Below are positions 8,777 through 16,796 of a DNA stretch of 64,000 nucleotides, in pieces (the first letter of the stretch is position 1; every line of letters begins with the position of its first letter). Below the pieces are notes generated by a model. That model was not told the DNA's origin, did not search any database, and saw only the letters and a program-made list of their open reading frames with translations. Made by a program: the position numbers and the translations under genes. The stretch is taken from contig NZ_JBKBQG010000019.1 of NCBI RefSeq assembly GCF_046292825.1, positions 1 to 64,000 of the forward strand, in the 5' to 3' direction. This DNA is from Salinarimonas sp046292825 (GTDB taxonomy: Bacteria; Pseudomonadota; Alphaproteobacteria; Rhizobiales; Beijerinckiaceae).

Positions 8777-9007
8777 GTGAGCGCCCGCTTTCTTCGACGT
8801 CCGGACGATAACATCCCCCTGCCCGAGACGGAGGCGGAGCGGCGAGCGCGCATCGAGCACGAGCGCGCTCTGATCGAAGAGGCGCGCGAAGAGCTGGCGA
8901 ACGGTCACGGCATCACCGGCGAGGACGCCCGCGACCTCCTTCGTGCGTTCCGAGAGGGCCGCTCGTTCCCGATCCCGGATACGTCGACGAAAACCGAGGC
9001 GCGCTGA
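8777..9007 (+). CDS. Probable type II antitoxin (RelB/ParD-like)
   Basis: 76 residues from GTG at 8777 with GAGGAA upstream. The highly charged helical protein contains IEEAREELANGHGITGEDARDLL, a pattern seen in short antitoxins whose N terminus dimerises and whose C terminus wraps the toxin. The gene is 6 bp upstream of a ParE/RelE-like gene, the standard antitoxin-first order. No ribbon-helix-helix signature is obvious, so the DNA-binding class is uncertain. The context carries most of the weight in this call. Confidence 0.7.
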   Translation: MSARFLRRPDDNIPLPETEAERRARIEHERALIEEAREELANGHGITGEDARDLLRAFREGRSFPIPDTSTKTEAR

Positions 9008-9013
9008 CGCCCG

Positions 9014-9328
9014 ATGCCGGCGCAGCTGACGCTCGCTCCCGCGGCCGCCCGGGACCTCGACAATGTACGACTATGGCTCACACAGCCCGGTGCGGGCGCA
9101 ACGGCGCATGCCTCTCTGATCGATATCTCCGATGCGATCGAAACGATTGCCGACGCTCCATTCCAATGGCCATTGAGCCGCGATCATCCTTACACCCGCG
9201 CGCGCGTCGTCCGTCGCCACACGATCGTCTACGAAACCGATCCGCATCCTGGGCCGGCGCCGGCCTACGCCACCCTGGTCCGAGTCCTGCGCGTTTTCCG
9301 CCCGGCGCAGAGTCGGGATAGGCTATGA
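9014..9328 (+). CDS. RelE/ParE superfamily toxin
   Basis: 104 residues. The N terminus LTLAPAAARDLDNVRLWL matches the ParE/RelE opening in which helix 1 carries the AxxDLxxI-type motif. The middle has DISDAIETIADAPFQWPLSRDHPYTRARVV and the C-terminal strands TIVYETD and VRVLRVFRP. Family members inhibit DNA gyrase (ParE) or cleave mRNA at the ribosome (RelE); ParE-like features fit better here. Paired with the upstream antitoxin. It is convergent with the YhdP-like gene, with only 9 bp between stops. Confidence 0.8.
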   Translation: MPAQLTLAPAAARDLDNVRLWLTQPGAGATAHASLIDISDAIETIADAPFQWPLSRDHPYTRARVVRRHTIVYETDPHPGPAPAYATLVRVLRVFRPAQSRDRL

Positions 9329-9337
9329 CCGATCTCC

Positions 9338-12300
9338 TCACCGCATCGGCGTGATCTGCAACGGCGGCGCGAGCGGCGCTTCGCCGAGATCGGGGGCGAT
9401 GGGGCGGGTGGGGGTGCCGGCGCCGAAGAGGTTGCGCAGGACGCCCGGGGCGATGGCCGAGAGCGGATTGACGGTCAGGACCGGCTCGGCCATCGGGCCG
9501 GCGACGCGGAAATTCACCGCGATCAGCCCCTCGTAGCGGTTGCCGCCGAGGAGGCGGCCGACGAGCGGCACCTGGGCGAAGGCGTTGTTGAGCCCGTAGG
9601 CGGGCACGAAGGCGCCGGCGAGATCGAGGGCGTCGCGGGAGAGGTCGATCCAGCCCGACAGGGTGAAGCCGAGCTGCGCGCCCCACATCCGCGCGTCGCC
9701 GAGCGTGAGGAGGCCGCCCTCGCGCACGAAATCCGCCTGCGCCTTGACGAAGACGGCCTCGCTGATGTCGACGGTGCCGCCGCGCCCGTCCGACACGCGC
9801 GCGCTGCCCGCGATCCGCCGCAAGGCGGGCTCGTCGCGCAGGCTGAACTCGCGCAGCACGAGGGAGCCGTCCTGGCGCGGCCCCGGCCGCCCGGCCTGGA
9901 GGAGGAGACGCCCGCCGATCATGTTGTCGTAGAGGCCGAGGAAGCGCAGGGTCGCGCCGGCATCGGCGCTCTCGACCAGGAGCCCGCCCCCGTCGAGCCG
10001 CGCCGTCAGCGGCGCGTCCGGGAAGCGGCCGGCGAGTTCGAGCCGCTCCGGAATCTGCCCGACGAGGCGCGCGGACAGGGTTGCGCTCGTGATCACCTCG
10101 CCGCGATGGCCGGTGAGGATGTCGATCGCCGCGTCGATCTCGACCGGCTCGCCCCCGGCCGGCCCCCCGCCGCCGGACGGCGCCGACCCGCCGAGCCCCC
10201 CGGCCTGGAGGCTCGCGACGAGGGGGCGGACGTCGAAGCTGCGCCCGCGCAGGCGTGCGCGCGTGACGCCGTTCTCGCGACGCACTTCGAGCCGTGCGTC
10301 GTCGCCGGGGGAGAGCCGCAATTGGTCGATGTCGATGGCGGCGAGGGCGCCTTCCCGCGTGAGGCGCCCGCTGCCGCGCACGAGCGCGCTCCCGGCCTCG
10401 AGCGTGATCTCCTCGAGCAGGAGCCCGCTCCCGCCCTCGTCGTTCGCGTCGCCCTCGCGCACGCGCACGAAGAGGCGCCCCGGCACTCCGGCCGCCTTGG
10501 AGAAGCCGGGCACCGGCTCGTCGATCCGCGTCCCCCCGAGAAAAGCCTCGATCGTCGCGCCGCGGATCGGCCCGCGCCCGATCGGCGCGACGATTTCGAC
10601 GGGGATCGCGCCGCGAACGCGGCCCGGCGGCAGGAGCCCGCGGTCGACGAGCGCCTGCGCGTCGAGATCGAGGCCGATCCTGGCCTCGCCCTCCGCTGCG
10701 GGATCGCGCGGCTGCGCGATCGCGATCCGTGCGGGGATGCCGCCGATGCGCGCGCGCCCGTCGATCTCGACGAGACCGTCGGCGTGCACCACGACGTCGA
10801 GCGCGCCCTCGTCGAGCGTCTCGCCGCCGACGACCGCGCCGAGCACCACGTCGGTCAGGCGCCCGCTCGCCGCGATCGGCAGATCGGCGACGTCGAAGGG
10901 CTCGTCGAGGGGAAAGGAGAAGGAGACGGCGAGACGCGCATCGCCGGAGACGGTGTCCGGGTCGAGCGCGATGCCGGCCGCGGCCTCGAGCGCGGGCGTC
11001 CGCATCAGGGCCGCGAGCGCGTCGAGCCCGCCGGACGCCTCGAAGGCGATCTCGGCGCGCGGCTCGCGCATCCAGAAGTCCCGGATGCCCATGCGCCCGG
11101 CTCCGAGCGCGATCGGGCTGCGGCCCGGCTGGACGAGCTCGGCCGCCCGCGCCTCCACGGAGGCCGACCGGCCGGTGACGCGGCCCGTCACCGAGACGCC
11201 CGCGAGCGGCGGGAAGTCCGCGTCGAGCGCGAGCACCCCCTCGTCGATCGCGAAATCGACGGCGACCGCTTCGTGCGGGATCGAGCCGTGGTCGAGGAGC
11301 GAGGCGAGATCCTCGCCGGTGAGCGCCACGGCGACGTCGAGCGCGCGGACGTGGCCCTCGCGCAGCGCGTCGCGCAGGAAGATGCGCGGGATCGGCGCGA
11401 CGAAATCGGGCCACAGGGCCAGAGCGTCCCGGGAGGCGATGTCGCGTGTCGCGACGGAGACGCGCAGGCCCCCGCGATCCTCCTCGCCGCCGAAGGAGAT
11501 GCGCGCGGCGACCGCGATGTTCTCGCCGGCGACCTCGACGGCGTCGAGGACGACGCCGTCGGGCCCGGCCGAGCCCGCCACCGCCACCCGATCGAGCCGC
11601 AGCGGCGGCTCGCCGTCGCGCGCCCCGCGCACGCGCGCGTCGCGGCCCTGGAGATCGATGCGCCAGAGGCCGGGCTCGTCGGCGGCGGCGAGCGTGCCGG
11701 CGAGCGCGATTCGCGTCGCGCCGCCGGCGATCGCGAGGCGCTCGATCGCGACGAGCCCCTCGGCGGGGCGCCATTCGGCGTCGAGCGCGGCCGTGTCGAC
11801 GGGCACCCGCGGCATGAAGGGGTCGCGCGTCGTCAGCCAGCCCGGCCCGCCCTCGAGCGAGACCGCGAGGCGCCGCACGGCGCCGTCCGGGGCGACCGAG
11901 AGCCGGGCCGATCCGCCGAGGAGGAGACCGTCGCCGCTGATCCGCTGAGAGACGCCGGACATCAGAGCGAGGTCGTAGGCCGGCAGGCCCTCGAGCGCGA
12001 GTTCGGCCTGGCGGACGCCGTCGTCGGCGACCTCGACCGCGCCGCGCAGCGTCCAGGTGCCGCGCGGGCTCGCGACCTGCGCCTCGACGCTGCGGCGCCC
12101 GCCCGTCGTCCAGATCCGCGCGTCGATGCGCCCGAGCGCCACCCGCTCGCGCCCCGCCTCGTCGACGAGGGTCAGCCGCGCCCCGTCGAGACGCGCGCTC
12201 TCGAGGGCGCCGAACGGGGTCGTCGGATCGAGGAGGACGGCGAGCGCGGCGCTGGAGCGCGCTTCGAGCGCGGGGGCGAAGCCTTCGTAGGAGGGGTCGA

Positions 12301-12856
12301 GCGGCTCGGCCTCCACCGGCGTCGCCGGTTCGGAGCTCGCCTGGGCGGTCGTTTCCTGCGCCGGCACGAGCGAGACGGAGCCGTCGCGGGCGATGCGCGC
12401 GCGCAGATCGACGTCGGAGAGGACGATCGAGCGTGGCGCCGGCTGCCCGGAGAGGAGGGAGAGCGTGCCGATCCCCACCACCGCGTGCGGCGCGCGCGCG
12501 ACCAGCGCGCCGTTCGCGTCGTAGAGGCCGAGATCGGTCACGGCGAGCGCGAGCGCGCCTTCGTGGAGGGTGAGCGCGCTCTCGCCGAGGCTCGGAACGA
12601 GGGTGGGGCCGAGCCGCTGCGCGAGCGCGGCCTCGATCTGCTCGGACAGGCCGTGCACCCGCAGCGGCGCCGAATCGAGGCGCAGGTAGAGCGCTCCCAC
12701 CGCGACGACGAGGGCGACGCCGAGGAAGAGCTTGGCGACGAGCATGCCGCGGAGGGCGCGCGCGAATCGGCCGCGGCGTGGGCGCAGGCGCTCGCAGGGT
12801 CCGAATCGCCCGCCGCGCAACTCGGCCGGCCGGAGGTGGGTCACCTCGTCCGTCAC
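9338..12856 (-). CDS. YhdP/AsmA-like envelope protein (DUF3971 and AsmA-like C terminus)
   Basis: About 1172 residues. One N-terminal transmembrane helix (MLVAKLFLGVALVVAVGALY, near residues 38-57) precedes a very long periplasmic beta-rich region and an AsmA-like C-terminal domain (GWIDLSRDALDLAGAFVPAYG, given in part; VPLVGRLLGG; VNFRVAGPM). Such proteins form bridge-like grooves thought to carry phospholipids between inner and outer membranes. The start is GTG at 12856 with a weak ribosome site; the ATG at residue 38 is an alternative. It stands alone between the toxin gene and bcp. Confidence 0.85.
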   Translation of the reverse strand: MTDEVTHLRPAELRGGRFGPCERLRPRRGRFARALRGMLVAKLFLGVALVVAVGALYLRLDSAPLRVHGLSEQIEAALAQRLGPTLVPSLGESALTLHEGALALAVTDLGLYDANGALVARAPHAVVGIGTLSLLSGQPAPRSIVLSDVDLRARIARDGSVSLVPAQETTAQASSEPATPVEAEPLDPSYEGFAPALEARSSAALAVLLDPTTPFGALESARLDGARLTLVDEAGRERVALGRIDARIWTTGGRRSVEAQVASPRGTWTLRGAVEVADDGVRQAELALEGLPAYDLALMSGVSQRISGDGLLLGGSARLSVAPDGAVRRLAVSLEGGPGWLTTRDPFMPRVPVDTAALDAEWRPAEGLVAIERLAIAGGATRIALAGTLAAADEPGLWRIDLQGRDARVRGARDGEPPLRLDRVAVAGSAGPDGVVLDAVEVAGENIAVAARISFGGEEDRGGLRVSVATRDIASRDALALWPDFVAPIPRIFLRDALREGHVRALDVAVALTGEDLASLLDHGSIPHEAVAVDFAIDEGVLALDADFPPLAGVSVTGRVTGRSASVEARAAELVQPGRSPIALGAGRMGIRDFWMREPRAEIAFEASGGLDALAALMRTPALEAAAGIALDPDTVSGDARLAVSFSFPLDEPFDVADLPIAASGRLTDVVLGAVVGGETLDEGALDVVVHADGLVEIDGRARIGGIPARIAIAQPRDPAAEGEARIGLDLDAQALVDRGLLPPGRVRGAIPVEIVAPIGRGPIRGATIEAFLGGTRIDEPVPGFSKAAGVPGRLFVRVREGDANDEGGSGLLLEEITLEAGSALVRGSGRLTREGALAAIDIDQLRLSPGDDARLEVRRENGVTRARLRGRSFDVRPLVASLQAGGLGGSAPSGGGGPAGGEPVEIDAAIDILTGHRGEVITSATLSARLVGQIPERLELAGRFPDAPLTARLDGGGLLVESADAGATLRFLGLYDNMIGGRLLLQAGRPGPRQDGSLVLREFSLRDEPALRRIAGSARVSDGRGGTVDISEAVFVKAQADFVREGGLLTLGDARMWGAQLGFTLSGWIDLSRDALDLAGAFVPAYGLNNAFAQVPLVGRLLGGNRYEGLIAVNFRVAGPMAEPVLTVNPLSAIAPGVLRNLFGAGTPTRPIAPDLGEAPLAPPLQITPMR

Positions 12857-13015
12857 AGAAGAGTCCGCCGTCGCGACGCCACGCCTTTTCCCCGTCCTCG
12901 CCCTCGCCGCGGCGGCGCCGGCGGCCTATGCTCGTGATCCTGGAGGCGCGGCGCGGCGTACACCGCGCGCAGGCCCCGGCAGGACAATACCTCAAAACCG
13001 ACGAAAGGAAGGCAC

Positions 13016-13480
<465 letters not shown>

Positions 13481-13564
13481 GCGGGGAGGGGGCGCGGCGG
13501 CGTGGCCTGGAAGACGGACGCCGCTGTTCTCCTTGTCCTCAGGGGGGGGGAATCTTCCGAAGGC

Positions 13565-13743
13565 TGTCATCCCGGGCCGCGAAGCGGACCCGGGACCCAT
13601 ACGCTCCGCACCGAATCCGAGCGCGCATGCCGCGCTCGTCCCGCACCCTCGCATCATCGAACCTCGGAGACCCGCAGCCTACAGGCTGCGAGGCAAACGT
13701 CGCGGTTCTGGGTCCCGGATCGCCCTCCAGCGTCCGTGGTGAC
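13565..13743. repeat. Palindromic mosaic element, GTATGGG type (copy A, degenerate right arm)
   Basis: Bounded by GTCATCCCGG and a decayed copy of its inverse ending in GAC. Left arm of about 33 bp is itself a hairpin with a GAA loop. The interior contains the GAGCGCGCATG block and the GCAGCCTACAGGCTGC dyad. It is the same family as 23694-23870 but in opposite orientation. The right arm has several substitutions, so this copy looks old. It lies downstream of bcp. Confidence 0.8.
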
Positions 13744-13765
13744 GCCGTCGGGGCTGCTCCTGCGT

Positions 13766-13954
13766 GTCATCCCCGGCCGGAGCACGCGTAGCGTGCGCAG
13801 GGGAAGGGGGCCCAGCACCAAGACGTGTGCGGAGCACACTATCCTGCCGCCGACCAGGCGGCTAGACGCCGCCGCAAGCGCTTGCTGCGCAAGCAGGTTT
13901 CACGCTCTCGTCCCCTTCCCCTCCGGTCGCAAGCGACCTCCGGCCGGGGATGAC
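13766..13954. repeat. Palindromic mosaic element, CCCCGGCCGG type (copy B)
   Basis: 189 bp with outer arms GTCATCCCCGGCCGG and CCGGCCGGGGATGAC, and inner inverted segments around AAGGGGGCCC and near GTCCCCTTCCCC. It starts only 23 bp after the neighbouring element. The region from 13481 to 14102 holds no gene I can support: the two elements fill most of it, with a run of nine G at 13542-13550. A second copy of this family is at 56230-56415. Confidence 0.8.
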
Positions 13955-14102
13955 ACCGGGGAGCACGCACCAAGTCGGCGCGACTGAGTCGATGACGCCT
14001 CGGAGAGATCCCACTTCCGCCTGACCCGGCGAGCGTTTGCCCAATCTTAACCCTAACGGGGCTTGAATCCCTGGCGCGTGGCAGGCGTCGGGAGGCGGCA
14101 GG

Positions 14103-15476
14103 ATGGGTGGAGACTGGGCTTCGTCGCGGGAGCGGGATCTCGTCACGGCGCGGTTGCGGCCGCCGCCGCGCACGCTCTTCGCGGTCGGGCCCGTCACCGC
14201 GACCGTCGCGGCCCTCGCCTTCACCCTCCTCGCCGCCTGGGCGGGGGGCGCGACCTGGTACATCGCCTCGAAGGAGGACCTCGTCGGCGAGCTCCTGCGC
14301 CGCCAGGCCCAGACCGAGGCGCGCTACGAGGACCAGGTCGGGGCTTTGCGCGCGCGGCTCGACCGCGTCGCGAGCCAGAAGCTCATCGACCAGGACACGA
14401 TCGAGCAGCGCGTCGGCGCGCTCGTGAACCGGCAGGCCGAGCTCGAGACGCGCCAGGCGGTGCTCGCCGATCTCGCCGAGCGGATCGCGCCCGGCGGCGC
14501 GCTCGTCGTGGGCGATCTCCTGCCGGCCGCGACCGGGAGCCTGCGCGCGAGCGAGATCGAGGCGCCGGCGCTGCCCGCTGCGGCGACCGGCTTCGCGCCC
14601 GTGCCGCGTCCCGCTCCCGTCGCGCCGGACGCGCGCGAGCGGCGCCCCGAGCCGGGCGGCTTCGAGCTGCGCCTGCGCGACGGCCGCGCGAGCGACGCGA
14701 GCCGCGTCTTCGCTCCCGCGAGTTCTGGCGCCGCCCCCGTCCGCGCCGCGCTCGAGGGCGGCCTGACCCGCGTCGAGGCGGCCCTCGCGGGGATCGAGGA
14801 GCGCCAGATGCGCGCGCTCGCGGCGATCCAGGAGGTCGTCGAGGACGAGGCGACGCTCCTGCGCGAGGCGATCCTCACGGCGGGGCTCGATCCCGACTCG
14901 CTCGAGCCGGCGCCCGAGGGCGTGCTCGCGGTCGAGGGCATGGGCGGCCCCTTCATCCCGCTCGGCATCGACGGCGAGGCGGGCGGGTTCGAGGCCAAGA
15001 TCGACGGGCTCCAGGAGATGCTCGTCCTGCGCGATCGCCTGCGGCGCACGACGATCGGTCTGCCCTTCGCCCGCCCGGTCTCCGGAGAGGTGGCGGTGAC
15101 GTCGGATTTCGGCGTGCGGCCCGACCCCTTCACCCGGCGCCCGGCCTTCCATGGCGGGATCGATTTCCGCGCGGCGACCGGCACGCCCGTCTACGCGACG
15201 GCGGCCGGGCGGGTCGTGGTGGCGGCGCGCGCGGGCGGCTACGGCAATCTCGTCGAGATCGACCACGGCAACGGCCTCACGACGCGCTTCGCCCATCTCT
15301 CGGCGATCGTCGTCGCGGAGGGGGACGAGGTCGCGGCCGGCACGATCGTCGGCCGCGCCGGCTCGACCGGCCGCTCGACGGGCCCGCACCTGCACTACGA
15401 GACCCGCATCGACGGCCGCCCCGTCGACCCGCGCCGCTTCCTGCGCGCGGGAGAGCTGCTGGATGCGGGGGGGTGA
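14103..15476 (+). CDS. M23 family metallopeptidase (LytM-like), membrane-anchored with coiled coil
   Basis: 457 residues. Order: a short cytoplasmic N terminus, one transmembrane helix (about residues 27-56), a coiled-coil stretch (about 60-130), a low-complexity linker, and a C-terminal LytM domain. The zinc and catalytic residues are present: His350 and Asp354 (HGGID), and His429 and His431 (HLHYE). It should therefore be an active peptidoglycan endopeptidase rather than an EnvC-like activator. The ATG follows GGGAGGCGG. The upstream gap carries a mosaic element pair but the last 100 bp are free for a promoter. Confidence 0.9.
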   Translation: MGGDWASSRERDLVTARLRPPPRTLFAVGPVTATVAALAFTLLAAWAGGATWYIASKEDLVGELLRRQAQTEARYEDQVGALRARLDRVASQKLIDQDTIEQRVGALVNRQAELETRQAVLADLAERIAPGGALVVGDLLPAATGSLRASEIEAPALPAAATGFAPVPRPAPVAPDARERRPEPGGFELRLRDGRASDASRVFAPASSGAAPVRAALEGGLTRVEAALAGIEERQMRALAAIQEVVEDEATLLREAILTAGLDPDSLEPAPEGVLAVEGMGGPFIPLGIDGEAGGFEAKIDGLQEMLVLRDRLRRTTIGLPFARPVSGEVAVTSDFGVRPDPFTRRPAFHGGIDFRAATGTPVYATAAGRVVVAARAGGYGNLVEIDHGNGLTTRFAHLSAIVVAEGDEVAAGTIVGRAGSTGRSTGPHLHYETRIDGRPVDPRRFLRAGELLDAGG

Positions 15477-15490
15477 GCGTGCGACGACCA

Positions 15491-15576
15491 TAGGAGCGCG
15501 CATGCCGCGCTCGATCGGCTGACGTGCAGCACCGATCGTCGAAATAGCGCAGCCGAATGCTGCGTCCCTCGACGCC
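15491..15576. repeat. Fragment of mosaic element interior
   Basis: Contains the GAGCGCGCATGCCGCGCTCG block and a GCAGCC-GGCTGC-like pair (GCAGCCGAATGCTGCG) without the flanking GTCATTCC arms. It directly precedes a complete element. This shows that the inner blocks can occur apart from the arms. Confidence 0.5.
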
Positions 15577-15750
15577 GTCATTCCGGGGCGCGAAAGCGAG
15601 CCCGGAACCCAGACTCCCGACGTCGGATGAGCAGCCTGCAGGCTGCGTCCTTCGACGCATCCAGGGACTCGGTTTCGAGCGAGCGCGCATGCGCGCTCGA
15701 ACAAGCGTCGTGGATCTGGGTTCCGGGCTCGCTTCGCGCCCCGGAATGAC
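15577..15750. repeat. Palindromic mosaic element, ATTCCGGGG type (copy C)
   Basis: 174 bp with inverted terminal arms of about 36 bp that match each other except for one extra A in the left arm. The interior has a GCAGCCTGCAGGCTGC dyad, then a GAGCGCGCATGCGCGCTC dyad, the reverse order of copies D and F, so this copy is inverted relative to them. It fills the gap between two convergent genes (M23 peptidase and ferredoxin). Confidence 0.9.
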
Positions 15751-15773
15751 GGCAGGGGAATCCCGCCTTGCCC

Positions 15774-16094
15774 TCAGCCCTGCCGGGCGGGGGTGTGGAC
15801 GACGAGGCCGTCGAGGTCCTCGCGCACGCGGATCTGGCAGGAGAGGCGGGAGGTCGGGCGCACCTCGAAGGCGAAGTCGAGCATGTCCTCCTCCATCGAT
15901 TCCGCGCCCCCGGCCTTCTCCGCCCATTCCTCGGCCACGTAGACGTGGCAGGTCGCGCAGGCGCAGGCGCCGCCGCATTCCGCCTCGATGCCGGGCACGC
16001 CGTTGCGGATCGCGGTCTCCATGACGGTGGCGCCGATCTCGGCCTCGACCGTACGCGCGGTGCCCTGGACGTCGATGAAGGTGATGCTGACCAT
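15774..16094 (-). CDS. 2Fe-2S ferredoxin, adrenodoxin type
   Basis: 106 residues. The cluster ligands are Cys40, Cys46, Cys49 (CGGACACATC) and Cys86, giving the CX5CX2C-C pattern of vertebrate-type bacterial ferredoxins. Other landmarks are EEDMLDFAFEVRPTSRLSCQI (given in part as EEDMLD and TSRLSCQ). Such ferredoxins pass electrons to cytochromes P450, to Fe-S assembly, or to coenzyme/lipid pathways. No P450 or isc gene is adjacent, so the partner is unknown. Divergent genes are absent; the Hpt gene lies upstream on the same strand 110 bp away. Confidence 0.93.
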   Translation of the reverse strand: MVSITFIDVQGTARTVEAEIGATVMETAIRNGVPGIEAECGGACACATCHVYVAEEWAEKAGGAESMEEDMLDFAFEVRPTSRLSCQIRVREDLDGLVVHTPARQG

Positions 16095-16204
16095 GGGTTC
16101 TCCGTCGGTGCCGCACGCATGTCCGCGCGTCGCCTCCGCCTAGCCGGGATTCCTCCCGTACGCAAGGGGTCGAGACGTCTCGCAGGCACCGCGGCGGGTG
16201 CCGC

Positions 16205-16537
16205 TCAGGCGATCAGCGGCGCGATTTCCGATTGCGTGGCGGCGAGCGTGTCGGGAAGCGCCGCGATCTCGGCGGCGGGCTCGACGCCGCCGCGCAGGTC
16301 GCGTTCGATCCCCTGGAGGAGGTGCGCGAGGCGCAGCGCGCCGATCCCCCGCGCGGAGCCCTTGAGCGTGTGGGCGGCGTCCGCGCGCGCGACGGCGGGG
16401 CCGGGCGCGAGGATCGCCGGGGCGAGCTTCCCGATCTGGCCGACGAACAGCGCCAGCACCTCGCGGGCGAGGTCGGCATCGTCGAAGGTCTGCCGCGCGA
16501 GATGATCGCGGTCGAGAAGGGGGACGTCGTCGTGCAT
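16205..16537 (-). CDS. Hpt domain phosphotransfer protein
   Basis: 110 residues from the ATG at 16537, which has AAGGAGAG upstream; the frame extends to 16597 without a better start. Short four-helix Hpt protein with the phospho-accepting histidine in AHTLKGSARGIG (His56). It would shuttle phosphate between a hybrid histidine kinase and a response regulator. Neither is encoded nearby, so it acts with partners elsewhere. It is divergent from the growth-pole-ring-like gene across 259 bp. Confidence 0.88.
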   Translation of the reverse strand: MHDDVPLLDRDHLARQTFDDADLAREVLALFVGQIGKLAPAILAPGPAVARADAAHTLKGSARGIGALRLAHLLQGIERDLRGGVEPAAEIAALPDTLAATQSEIAPLIA

Positions 16538-16796
16538 GCGGCGGCTCTCCTTGTCCGGGGGCGGGGTCCGGGCGCCTGTCCACAGCCTGGAGGCCACAGC
16601 GTTAACGAAAACCTAAGAAGCGTCCGCGCTCGGGTTTCCTTCGCATCCGCGCGCCTCTAAAGTCGCTCCGAGAAGATCGCGCATGTCCGTCGCGCCTCGG
16701 GAGGCGGGGCCGGCGGATTTCGGGGGCCGGGGGAGCGAAACTTTAACGCGCTCTCCTGCAGATGCCCTCGCGCGTGTTGCGTCACGAGGCGGCGAG

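Noticed and set aside
9078..12995. 1305-codon open frame overlapping the YhdP-like gene in another frame
   Set aside because: Arginine/proline-rich translation with no fold-like pattern; a by-product of GC-rich third positions in the real 9338-12856 gene.
13542..13550. Run of nine G as a phase-variation tract
   Set aside because: It lies in non-coding DNA between bcp and a mosaic element with no gene start nearby.
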